This document shows positions 35,944-47,172 of a DNA stretch of 64,000 nucleotides, one piece after another (positions within the stretch are counted from its first letter, which is position 1; every line of letters starts with the position of its first letter). The stretch spans positions 192,394,370 to 192,458,369 of the forward strand of contig CM054115.1 in assembly GCA_028673005.1 (NCBI GenBank), in the 5' to 3' direction. A program made the position numbers and the translations under genes. Origin of the DNA: Tanypteryx hageni (lineage: Eukaryota; Arthropoda; Insecta; Odonata; Petaluridae). The notes beneath the pieces are model-generated. The model was not told the DNA's origin. It ran no database searches and worked only from the letters and a program-made list of their open reading frames with translations.

Positions 35944-37722
35944 GCGAGGCTTTTACTAACTTCCGGAATAACGTATTAAATAATTATTTGAAGGAGGACC
36001 CTAAAGCGTTTTGGTCCAATGTGAGAGAGGTCCAAAGTAGAGGCCCTACCATACCTTCACTCCGTAATGACTTGAGTGCTGTTATTCATGATAGCGTAGA
36101 GATAGGCCACCTGTTAAACGGTCATTTTGTGAAAGCATTCACAGCCGTCAGCGACCATTGCGTACATTATGTACCCGCAATAAGGGGGGTGGGGGCTGAT
36201 GGACGATATAGTATTTTCTGAAGTGGGAATAGCAAAGCAATTAAGTTCCATCAGACATAACAAAGCCACTGGCACCGAAGAAATTTCTGCTCGCGTATTA
36301 AAAGAATTAGCTGAAGAAATAGCACCTTTTCTTCTGATAATCTTCGAGAAATCCATTTCTCGCGCAGAGGTCCCTAGCGACTGGAGGTTAGCGCACGTTA
36401 CCCCAATTCATAAGGGCGGCGACAAGGAGAACCCAGAAAATTACAGGTTGATTTCCTTAACTTCGATATCGTGTATGCATATACTCGTTAGCAACATAAT
36501 GCGATTTCTTGATAGTAATTCATTGTTAGATGATTGTCAACACGGCTTCAGGAAAGGTAGGTCATGTGACACTCAGCTCGGTCTTTTTGTTAATTGTTTA
36601 CTGAGAAGCGGAGAAAAGAATACGCAGGTCGATGCCATCTTCTTAGATTTTAGGAAATCCTTTGATAAGGTACATCACAGGAAGTTAATAACGAAATTAG
36701 AGACCTTAGGCGTTAATTCCAAAATCGTTAGTTGGATCCGTGAATTTTTAAATCATAAGAAGCAGATGGTTGTTATAGATGGGAAATCTTCGAACATAGT
36801 GGAGGTTGTCTCTGGCGTTCCACAGGGTAGTGTAATTGGTCCGTTAGTATTTCTAATTTACATAAACGATATCACCTCAGTAGTCAGAAGTAAAATTAGG
36901 CTTTTCGCGGACGACACCGTAATCTATAGAGAAATAAGGAATCCGGAAGACCACCAGTATCTACAAAATGACCTAGAAGCTATTTCTGCATGGTGTAAGG
37001 AATGGCAGTTAGAGATAAACCAAAAGAAAAGCTGCGTCATCAACTTCTGGAGAACCAAGAGTATCTCGTTGAATAATAATTATTTGTTGGACGGAGTAGA
37101 CATTCCAGTTTCAGACTCGATTAAATACCTCGGAGTCACGATCCATCGTGATCTCTCGTGGGACACCCACATTCACCGATTGATAGGTGCCGGTAACAAA
37201 AAGCTGGCCTTTATAGGGAGAATAGTTCGAAATAGCTCCGAAAAAGTGAAAGAATTATGTTATTTATCCTTAGTTCGACCGCAGGTTGAATATGCTTCAG
37301 CTGTGTGGGATCCTTACGAAAAGGGACTCACTAACGAGATAGAATAGGTTCAGCGCAGGGCAGCTAGATTTGTAAAGAGGAATTACGATAGTAAACAAAG
37401 CGTAACATCATTAATAGAAAATCTGAAATGGACATCGTTAGAGGAACGTAGGCTGCAGGCTAGAATTAAACTACTGGAAAAATTTATGTCGGAGGGACTA
37501 GCGAATGAGGTAGTAGGACTTATCAGAAGCCGGACGTATCTCGAAAGGCAGGACAGTGAGAATAAGTTTCGCGAGATCGACTGTAGAACGGAGCGATATA
37601 GAGTATCGTTTTTCCCTAGGACGATAAGAGACCATAATAGAAAAAGTAAACGAAGGAATACTATGGACCCTTGGTGCACTGCACCCCCTGCCATCCACCA
37701 AAAGGTGACATGCAGGGTATAA
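35944..37722 (+). pseudogene. LINE A1 ORF2, RT to C-terminus (best-preserved A1 copy)
   Basis: A linker (35940-36221) is followed after a frameshift at a G-rich run (36184-36195) by a 382-codon open RT (36199-37347). It has 'WRLAHVTPIHKGGDKENPE', 'HGFRKGRSCDTQLGLF', 'FLDFRKSFDKVHHRKL', 'GVPQGSVIGPLVFLIYIND', 'FADDTVIYREI' and 'YLGVTIHRDLSWD'. A TAG at 37345-37347 replaces a Lys codon, and the same frame then stays open through 'VQRRAARFVKRNY' to the TAA at 37720-37722. The stop lies one nucleotide before the GTAGAT tail, so there is practically no 3' UTR and the terminal hairpin is coding. Inactive by truncation. Confidence 0.9.
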
Positions 37723-37742
37723 TGTAGATGTAGATGTAGATG
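37668..37742 (+). repeat. LINE A1 3' stem-loop and (GTAGAT)n tail
   Basis: GGTGCACTGCACC palindrome, then outer arms CCCTGC/GCAGGG around an inner CACC-AAAA-GGTG stem, then about three GTAGAT units. In the A2 copy (39650-39697) the loop changes to CAACTT while both stems are kept. Confidence 0.75.
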
Positions 37743-39626
37743 TACAACCACGAGGTTAAGAGCGCTCTCCGACGGCAAAGAAAACACCAATCTCGCGTAA
37801 ATAACACATCCTCAACAGCTACGGTCGAACAGATTGCAATAATAAGGCAGCAATTCAAGGAGGCGCGCTCCATAGCCAGAGTAGCAATTCGTAATGCGTT
37901 TAATAATTATAAAAAGAAAGTTTTACAGAATAACTTGAAAGAGAACCCGAAAGCATTTTGGTCTTACTTCAGGGAATTTCAAGGTAGGGGCCCCACTATT
38001 GCGTCACTGCGATCGGAAACGGGAAACGTAGTTCACGATAGTACGGATAAAGCGAACCTATTAAACCATCACTTTCAGAAAGCTTTTACTCGTGATGACG
38101 ATGAATGTGAAACCCCTCTTCCTATGCATCAGGGCGATTCAATGGAAGAATTGGTATTTTTGCAAAATGATATCGCGCTCCAACTTAATTTGATTAAGCC
38201 AAATAAATCTCCTGGACCGGAGAAAATTCCCGCGCTTGTAAAGAAAAAATTTGCTGCTGAAATCGCGCAGTATTTGAAAACTATATTCGAGAAATCCATT
38301 AGGAGAAGTGTAGTTCCTAAAGATTGGAATGTGGCACACGTTACGCCCATCCATATGGGTGGCGACAGTGAGAACCCCGAAAATTATAGGCCGACATCCT
38401 TAACTTCATTATCGTGCAAGATACTTGAGTACATAGTCTTTAGCCCTGTAATGCGCTATTTAGATAGTCATTCATTGCTTAGCGGAGGCCAGCACGGATT
38501 TCGGAGAGGTAGATCAGGTGAAATGCAGCTCGGCCAGTTTGTGGACGATTTGTTGCTACGCGGAGAGAAAAATACTCAGGTCGATGCCTTATTCATTGAT
38601 TTTAGGAAGGCGTTCGATAAAGTATCTCATAGGAAATTAATTGCGAAGTTAGGACAATATGGTATCAATCCGTAAGTTGATAGTTGGGTGAGAGACTTCC
38701 TCTGGAATAGAGAACAGATAGTTGTCATCGATGGGAAATACTCGTCCTCCGTTAAAGTAGCTTCGGGTGTTCCTCAGGGAAGGGTATTCGGCCCTATGCT
38801 CTTCTTAATCTATGTATATGATATGTGCTCGGTTGTTCGTAGTTAAATTTGGCTTTTCGCCGATGACACCGTTCTATATAAATAAAAAAAATACCAGGAG
38901 GATTATCAGTCACTACGTAAAGACTTAAGAGCCATTTCAGCGTTGTGCAAAGAATGGCAAATTGAAATTAATTGTACTTAATGTGCCGCAGTCACGTTTT
39001 GGAAAAGTAAGAACATAGTTTTAGATTTCGAATATAAAATAGATGAAATGAGCATTCGACAAGCTGATTATGTAAAATATTTAGGAGTAACCATTTGTTA
39101 AGATCTTTTGTGGGACATGCACATTCGTCGAGTTATAGGCGCGGCCATCAAGAAACTGGCATTCATAGGTAGAATAGTACGAAACACTACAGAGAAAGTA
39201 CGTGAAACATGCTACTTATCTCTGGTAAGGCCGCAAGTGGAATACGCAGTGAGCATATGGGATCCGTACGAGAAGGGACACATAATTCAACTAGAAAGAG
39301 TACAGCGTAGAGCAGCCAGATTTGTAAAACAAAAGCACGAACATAAGGAAAGCGTCACCTCTTTATTGAGCGAATTGAACTGGTTATCACTGAAGGACCG
39401 TAGATTGGACTCAAGGTTGAAACTTCTTTAGTAATATAGGACGGAATGTCTAATAGAGGAGGTGGTGGGAATAATTGTGGCACCAACGTATATAGGTGGA
39501 TATGTTCGAGACGATAAAATACGTGAGATCGATTGTAGGACGGAGCGTTATCTAGGCTCGTTCTTTCCGAGGACAATACGAGATCACAATAGGAAATTTC
39601 GAATTGCGTTAGACTATCTTTAGGTA
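37743..39626 (+). pseudogene. LINE A2 ORF2, linker to RT C-terminus
   Basis: The open stretch to 38675 carries 'KAFWSYFREFQGRGPTIAS', 'YRPTSLTSLSCKILEYI', 'HGFRRGRSGEMQLGQF' and 'FIDFRKAFDKVSHRKL'. A TAA at 38673-38675 ends it. The frame continues with 'SGVPQG', 'FADDTVLYK' (near 38856) and many stops. The last open part is 39108-39431 with 'RPQVEYAVSIWDPYEKGH' and 'VQRRAARFVKQKHE'. Inactive. It is the downstream half of the endonuclease piece at 35.58-35.94 kb. Confidence 0.85.
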
Positions 39627-39639
39627 GGATTTGGTGCAT

Positions 39640-39697
39640 TGCATCCCCTGCCACCTACCAACTTGGTGAATTGCAGGGTAACTTGTAGATGTAGATG
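39640..39697 (+). repeat. LINE A2 3' stem-loop and tail
   Basis: CCCTGCCACCTACCAACTT followed by GGTG, ATT-GCAGGG and two GTAGAT units. Compared with the A1 tail, the loop differs but both stems pair, which argues for structural constraint. Confidence 0.7.
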
Positions 39698-41480
39698 TAT
39701 AAATTATGCAATCATCCGCAAAATGCCTTTATCGGATTTCATTTTGTCTGGAAGATCGTTGGCGTAAATTAAGAAGAGGAGCGGCTCTATGCAATCCCCG
39801 ATATGACACTCGTCTCATCCGAATACCTATTACCTATTTTCATCGACGATTATATCATCAAATTCTTTCCCTTCGTCTAGAGAGTCAGCAATGTCTTGAC
39901 ACAAACCCACTAATTGGGCTTCACAGGAATACCCTTTCCTGAACCCATGCTGAGTTTTAAATAGCCACTTATCCCTTACTTACCAATCCTGTATGTAGTC
40001 TGATATTACCTTCAACAATGGTAAACAGACCACAGACGATAAGCTAACCGGCCTATAGTTCTTCACTACTGTCTTTTCACCTTTCTTAAAAATGGGTATA
40101 ATATGCGCCATTATCCAATTTTTAGGTAAGGCAGGATTATTCATCGTTACATTGAATAGGTGAGTTACGTAGGGACACATGGTAGTAGCACCCAATGTCT
40201 GTATGTCAGGTGCAGTAAAATCCGGTCCCACTGACTTATTTGCCCTCAACTTCCTATTTTTTTTAAATATCTGTGTCCGTGACTCTAATGGGTATTATCA
40301 CTGATGTATTTTCGCATATATTCCAGTTTAAGGAGTCATTTACCAGCTCTAGAATTTATAAGTTATCCACTCTATTTTCTTGTTTCCTATATACGCTTTT
40401 AAACCATTCAATAAAAGCGTTAGATTTACTGTAATCGTCGATTACTAACACCCCTTCACTATCTTTAACTGATTCTATATCCATCCTGTTATCTTTCCCT
40501 CTCCTAATTCATTGTAAAATTTGTTTCCATTATCCATAGAAATGACATTGACAAGAAATTTTTCCTTTGTCTTCTTCTTTTCCCTATTTAAATCTCGAAC
40601 CAATTTCTTATTACTCTGATACAACGCCCTTCTCGAATTTCTTGTTCCGTGTGCTCTCCTTACTTTTTTCTTTAGTTTCCTGATTGTATGATTGTAATAT
40701 TCAGGATCAGTATTTTCTTTAAGAAACATTTTTGAGAAAAAAGTATTTAGTCCTTCAAACACTATCTCTTTAAATTCCTTCCATATGTCTTCCACGTTCT
40801 ATCCCCTACTTGCCCATTCTGGAAACTTGTCTCTTAAAAATCGCTGGAACCCTTCTCCGTCGCCTCGCTTGTAATGCCAGACCGTCTTACTTTTTCCGAA
40901 TTCACTCGACGTGGGGTGTCCCATTCTAGTTTTACACACACAGCTGCGTGGCCACTTATTCCTGGGCAACGGTAATATAAGAATTGAGTGGCCTCACTAG
41001 AAATACATCAAGAATATTTTCCCCTCGAGTGGGTTGTTTTACTACCTGTGTAAAGCCCTCCTAATCTATGATTCGGTTGACCAGTTCTTGGGCCTTAACG
41101 CCCCCTACCGTGTCGCCAGACCACCGAATTCCTGGAAGGTTTGGACTCCTATACAATGCAATTATGCTTAAGCTTTCCCTTTTATTTTCACCAAGTATCT
41201 TTATGCAAGTCATTTCACAGTCTTCTCTTGTCCATTCCAGTACATTCTCTATGTTGATATTCACACAAATAAATACTTTCAGAACATTGAAAATGGTACC
41301 AAAAATTTCATATTTTGCACTGAACACAGTTTTTAGTTTTTTGCCGCATACGACGCACTTCACTTCGACCGCGCCTCCCTTCCTCATTTCGTTGGCTCTC
41401 TTACGGTCACTTTCACTACCCCCAGAGAGCTATTAGCGGACACGTCCACTCTCTTCGAGCACCCAACTATGCTATATGGA
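39698..41480 (-). pseudogene. LINE B ORF2: endonuclease, linker and N-terminal RT
   Basis: Traces run from about 41480 downward. Endonuclease pieces are at 41387-41061 ('ESLSIIALYRSP', 'LPGIRW'). The linker is at 40795-40475 ('DPEYYNHTIRKLKKKVRRA'). RT motifs are at 40249-39980 ('SVGPDFTAPDI', 'PIFKKGEKTVVKNYRPVSL'), then 'QHGFRKGYSCEAQL' near 39930 and 'PLLFLIYANDLPD' near 39760. The catalytic 'FADDC' lies at about 39724-39710, just before the insertion junction at 39698. Several frameshifts and deletions; inactive. I do not assign a clade beyond the CR1/Jockey-group RTs. Confidence 0.75.
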
Positions 41481-41510
41481 AGCTTTCGGGTAGGTTAAAC
41501 ATTTTAATTT

Positions 41511-43049
41511 TAATTTAGGTGCGTTCCAATTCTTAGAAAAAATGCCTCGCCATAATTTACGGATGCGCTAAGCCGTTTCTCATTTGTTTTCATTCTCGAA
41601 TCTTGTTTAAATTAATTTTAAATTCGATTGAGACTTGCATTCGCCAAACGCTTCATGCATTTTTCGTAATTTTCGTTTTATAGCACTGTAATTGGTTAAC
41701 TGCATTAATACGATAATAAAGTTAACTCCTTATAATCATAATTGGGACATTTTCTTATTAGTCGGATTTTTCTTCAACAACTTTAAAAGAAAATCGATGA
41801 AAATTAAAATTTTTATAACGTTCAATCATCTTTAACATTCACGGAGTCACCTACAGATTTGTAGTTGAGGATAGAAACAACACTTATTAATATTACGCTA
41901 CAGATACCATATTTTTAACTTATAATATGCTTTTGTAGAATAAATGTCAACGAAATAAATGGTGCATTATACTTTACAATTTATAAATGTATTATAGAGT
42001 TTTATTTATTAAATTATAATTTATGTTAAATATTACCAAATAAATTATACCCAGAGTTAGTTTATCACGTGTAATTATGTTAAAAATATAAAGCTTGATC
42101 TTAAAAACTATAATAATAAAAGACGGAGTATATCTGTGTGTGTATGGACAACATTTCTCAAAAACTATGAAACTTAGAAACTTAAAACTTGGTACATTTA
42201 CTAAAGACTCCTTTAGGATGTGCATAAGGGTGGGTGGAAAAACGTTTTTTTTCGATATGTGAAACGCTACCTCACTGAAAAATTGAGTGTTTTGCACATT
42301 AGACGTAGTGTAATTACAGTAATATATGATAACGTCTTTTGGTTCGGCAACGGCCTTGAAGTTTCGAAATATTATTTTACAGCATCGTTTTCGAAATAGC
42401 TTGGATAATTTTCTCTTTCTAAGGGATGGGTTGAATCGTTTTTCCTGTTCACCCTTTGACTCAAACAGACCATGGCGTTGAAGAGTATTGGCCTAAGGAG
42501 AACGGAGAAGGGAGCGTCGAAGGCTCGAATATCCATTAAATTTATCCCAGTTTTGGGCGTTGGAAGCAATGCAATGATAAGGCGAGTGTTCACGTAAAAT
42601 AATAATAATGATGATGATAATTTCTTCTTTTGAATTGGGCGCATACTCTATTTACAGTAAACAGTCTAGACATTACGGATAGAGTAAACATAGCCACATT
42701 GTTTGGCCTTCGCACGTCCCCACACTATTCCTCTCCAACCTTCTATCAATTGGCTGCCTGATCGCTGCAGTTTCTCGCGTCATTCCTACCGAGCACTTCC
42801 ACCCAGAAGATAGAAGCAGATACAGCTTTTAGTTGTGATTAGTGTGTTAAAATTGTCCAAACAAGAAAACAGATTGGCTGTCCAATGAAAAGGAGTTACC
42901 AAGAGATAAATGTGATTTCGCTGAAAACTTACCAAGACGTCAGGAGTCACCACTATTTCGTAAGGAATAGTATGAAGAAAGAAAGTATATAATGGAAAGG
43001 ACAACTAGGTTTCCGATATTTTAAATGACATTACTGCAAAAGTTGAAGA
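41511..43049. other. AT-rich noncoding stretch
   Basis: No gene is recognised. Around 42125-42240 a 'TGTGTGTGTATGGACAAC' box followed by 'GAAACTT...AACTTGGTACAT' resembles a widespread type of arthropod dispersed repeat, but I cannot delimit it. The 90-101 codon frames here lack motifs. Confidence 0.4.
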
Positions 43050-44530
43050 AATTTGGAAAAGGGCTTCTATACTTCTTCTCGTGTTGTCATAACAGAGAGA
43101 ATCAAGTACCACAATGCTATTCAGTATCTAAAGAAAAACTGTAAAAGAGGTGATGATAATTATAGGAAAATGTTTGAATCTAACCGTAAGAAAGAGCAAT
43201 ATTTGTTTGAAATAGTGATTTAAAAGTGCACCAATTTCGCCAGCTGTAAATTCTGCCTTGAACGGAAATTACAAGAACAAAAGCGCGCATTCCTTAACTG
43301 TCAGACATCTGATAGAGCTAAGGTAAAGAGAGGGGTTAATCGTAAAACCACAAAGAAAATTTGAAAAAGAACTGAAAGAAAAGAAGAGGAAGAGAGCTAA
43401 GAATACAGTTACAAAAAAAAAACGTTCTCGAAAAGAAAGCGAAAAGTTCAAGTCGTAAAAAATAATTATGGATGAGGTTTCCAGTTTTTTAATATCTAGC
43501 TCTTCGGATGCAGATATCGTCTCTCATTCATCATTAATTGTCACAAATCATTGATTTTTACTGATCAAGGAAGGCTATTGTAACTCTTCTCTTCTACTAC
43601 TACATCTACTTCACAAGTAGGGATAACACTTCTCACTTTCGCAAGAGAGTGTGTTAAACGAAATTTTAGTGACATAACTGCTGTTGATCTTGCTTCATCC
43701 GTCATTCATCGTCTTTGAAAGGAATTGATTCCAGTCATTGACAAAAGTAAAGTAAAGCAAGAACGCAGAAATAGCCGTGCAGTCATTCAAGAGAAGAAAT
43801 GTCCAGAGAGTAACAAACGTCGAGCTAAATACTTCGATGGCATAAGAGATGTAGCCTTGTATATTTGTTAAACAGAAGATGGCAAGTGACACAGAAGAAA
43901 GCGTTGAGAGGAGCACATTTCTTTTGTAAAAGAACCTGGATCATATTATACACGGCACGCCAGTCCAATATCTAAATCTTCAAAGAGCATAAGCAGCGGC
44001 ATATATGAATTTCTCCAGGAAAAGAACTTTGACTTATCTGAACTAAACTACATTGGTAGTGATGTAGAACCGACAAACACCGGAGCACATACAGGTGTCA
44101 TCCGTCACCTAGAGGGGAAACTTAACTTTGCAGTGTCATATATGCTTGTTGAATTTCATTGAATTACCTTTACTTCATATGCTACATACATTGGATGGCC
44201 AGATTTCTGGATCTGTCGGGTTCTCTGGTCAAATTGAAAAGAGCCTTCGCACTTTCTAAAACTTTCCACCCTTTGAATTCGAGACAAATAAATGTGGCAT
44301 TCCGTCAGTTGACATGAAAAAATTAAATACGAACCAATAATACTTATTGGAGATTTATCACGTAGTTCTATCTGGTATTATTTCTCAGAGCCTAACCAAC
44401 TTGGATCATAGAAATACGGCACACTCTCACTGGCTACCAGCTGCAAACAGAATTATTCGGCTTTATGTGGGGACGCATAAACCATCTCAACAGCTACAGA
44501 AATTAACTACATTCAAAATGCGTGCCTAAG
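43050..44530 (+). pseudogene. Decayed copy of an uncharacterised animal protein family
   Basis: Fragments scattered over three plus-strand frames follow the order of a family of uncharacterised proteins I know from arthropod and cnidarian genomes. A Cys/basic block near 43230-43290 ('CKFCLERKLQEQKRAFLN') comes first, then 'VIDKSKVKQERRNSRAVI' (about 43737-43790), 'EEHISFVKEPGSYY' (about 43907-43948) and 'GSDVEPTNTGAHTGVIRHLE' (44055-44114). A weak 'LPLLHMLHTLDG' segment near 44167 follows. More than ten stops and shifts occur, and no promoter or intron is visible. Function of the family is unknown to me. It may be a processed copy or an old transposon-associated gene. Confidence 0.5.
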
Positions 44531-44599
44531 CTTCCATGTGGTTTACAATTTCATGACACTCAAAATGCAGAGACGCCCCAAAACACCTCTGGCGTATTA

Positions 44600-47115
44600 A
44601 TTTTCTTCAAAATATGCTGATAATTATCTCCGCGAAGTTATGCTAAAATTCATGTGACGGTTAAATTGAAATGTAAATTTGTGTAAATTTACCACTCTGT
44701 AAATAATTTGAAAATTTCAGCTTCCTAGCTCATTTCGTAGTAACTAAACTGTTATCCAATTGTTAAAACTTTAAGAATTTTTAACTGCCAAACAAATTAA
44801 AATATCAAAATTCGTATAATCCCTGTTTCGTTTTTTTTAAGAATTCTACTTACAAAAAAAATTCAACTCCGTAGCACATGCGGAAATATATAAACATTGA
44901 AAATTTGTTTAAACAATTGCGAATTTTTAGCGGCCGCATTTTTGCACTTGTTGAAGATTTTCGGTTTTTCTAGTCGGTTTTACAAAAAATCCTACCTAAA
45001 AATAATTTCGAATCTCCAGCTCATCTGGAAGTGCCTAAACATTAGTATCCTCCTATATGTTATCATTATATATCGACGACTTTTACAGAGGAGGATATAA
45101 CATATATATATATAACATTTTCAAATTAGTTACAGAGTAGTGAATTTGCACAAATAGACATTTCAATTTTACCATATATGAATTTCGGCGGCCGTAAAAA
45201 TTTATTTAAATTTAAACAATTAGAAAAATATTATTTTATTTATAGAAGTGCTGCAACTTTAAAATTTGGCTAAAATGTGTTGAATTAGTACCCCATAATA
45301 AAGATAGTGTAAAATTTTTTAAATTGCAACATTTGGGGACTGTTTTAAACTATTATTTTTACATGTGGGGAAAACGAAAATCGCTACGGTGTTGAAATCT
45401 TTAAAATTAAAAGAATATTTGTAATGATGTAATGTCTGTCTGAAAAATGAATGTTTTTTCAAGGTGAGATGAATTGCTTGCAGTATGCAAGCACCAACTA
45501 CTAGTATGTTATATCATCCTCCTCCTCCTCCTCTGTAAGGAACGTCTATATAGAATGATATATAACATATAGGAGGATACTAATTTTTAGGCACTTCCAG
45601 ATGAGCTGGAGATTCGAAATTTTTTTCTTAGGTAGGATTTTGTGCAAAACCGACAAAAAAAACGAAAATGTTGAAAAAAGGCAACAATGCGGCCGTTACA
45701 AATTCGCAATTGTTTAAATAAATTTTCAAGGTCTATGTATTTCCGCATGTGCTACGGAGTTGAAATTTTTTTTATAGGTAGAATTCCTAAAACAACGAAA
45801 TTGGGACTATACAAATTTTTATATTTTAATTTGTTTGTCAGTTAAAAATTCTTAAAATTTAAACAAATAGATAACTGTTTAGGTACTACGGGAGAAGTTA
45901 GGAAGCTGAAATTTTCAAATTATTTACAAAATAGTAAATTTGCACAAATAAAAATTTCAATTGCACCATATATGAATTGTGGCGGCCGTTAAAAATTATT
46001 TAAATTTTAACAATTAGAAAAATATTATTTTGCTTCTAGGAATGCTACAACTTTAAAATTTGACTTAAATGTGTTGCATTAGTACCCCATAGTGTAGAAA
46101 GTATAAATTTTTTAAGATTGCAACATTTGGGGATTTTTATAAACTATTATTTTTACATGTGGGAAAAACGAAAATCGCTGCGGAGTTGAAATATTTAGAA
46201 TTAAAAGAATAATTGTAATGATGAAATGTATGTCTGAAAAATGAATGTTTTTCAAGGTGATTTGAAATGCTTGCAGTATGCAAGCACCAACAACTAGTCA
46301 TTATATATTGACGACTCTTACAGAGGAGGATATAATATCATATAACATATAACATAAAGGGGGATACTAATGATTAGGCCCTTCCAGATGTGCTGTAGAT
46401 TCGACATTTTTTTCATAGATAGGATGTTTGCAAAACCGACTAGGAAAAACGAAAATTTTGAAAAAATGCAACAATGCGGCCGCTAAAAATTCGCAATTGT
46501 TTAAATAAATTTTCGAGTAATATGTATTTTCGCATGTGCTACGGAGTTGAAATTTTTTTTAAGTAGAATTCTTAAAAAAACGAAATATAGATTATAAAAA
46601 TGTAGATATTTTAATTTGTTTGGCAGTTAAAAATTCTTAAAATTTAAACAAATTGATAACTGTTTAGGTACTACGGGGGAAGTTAGGAAGCTGAAATTTT
46701 CAAATTATTTACAAAGTAGTGAATTTGCATAAATAAACCTTTCAATTTTAAAATATATGAATTGCGGCGGCCGTTAAAAATTATTTAAATTAAACAATTA
46801 GAAAAATATTATTTTACTTCTATAAGTGCTACAACTTTAAAATTTGGCTAAAATGTGTAGCATCAGTACACCATAATGAAGAAAGTGTAAAAATTTAAAA
46901 TTGCAAAATTTGGGGATTGTTTAAACTATTATTTTTACATGTTGGATAAACGAAAATCACTGCGGAGGTGAAATATTTAGAATTAAAAATTTATGTGTAA
47001 TGATGAAAGATGAATAATGAATGTTTTTTTATGTTGAGATGAAATGCTTGCAGTATGCAAGCACCAACTACTAGTATGTTATATACTCCTCTGTAAGAGT
47101 CGTCGATATATAATG

Positions 47116-47172
<57 letters not shown>

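Larger units (their letters stand above)
35943..37742 (+). mobile_element. CR1-type LINE A1 copy, 5' truncated
   Basis: A 1.8-kb copy inserted in the A2 element. It starts within the ORF2 linker ('AFTNFRNNVLNNYLKED') and ends with the terminal stem-loop and (GTAGAT)n at 37724-37742. The target in A2 reads ATAGATGGTAC. The left junction ends in TAGATG and the right junction tail also ends in TAGATG, so the tail register coincides with the target sequence. Confidence 0.85.
35584..39697 (+). mobile_element. CR1-type LINE A2 copy, 5' truncated, split by an A1 copy
   Basis: The left piece (35584-35942) is the endonuclease end ('LYQLVRFPTRFNNILDLFV', 'EGISDHKAVYVEFQLNI'). The right piece (37743-39697) continues from the next residue of the same protein ('YNHEVKSALRRQRKHQ') to the terminal stem-loop and (GTAGAT)2 tail. 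Removing 35943-37742 restores a contiguous A2 sequence. The whole copy sits inside LINE B. Confidence 0.8.
34560..41510 (-). mobile_element. LINE family B, interrupted by the A2/A1 nest
   Basis: A minus-strand non-LTR element distinct from the CR1-type A family. Its 5' part (about 41510-39698) holds endonuclease, linker and RT motifs up to the catalytic FADD. Its 3' part (35583 to about 34800) resumes just after that motif and ends with the usual C-terminal 'TIVDWNELPTELF' block and a 3' UTR reaching about 34560. The intervening 35584-39697 is another LINE cluster on the opposite strand. The two halves are complementary parts of one copy. Confidence 0.75.
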
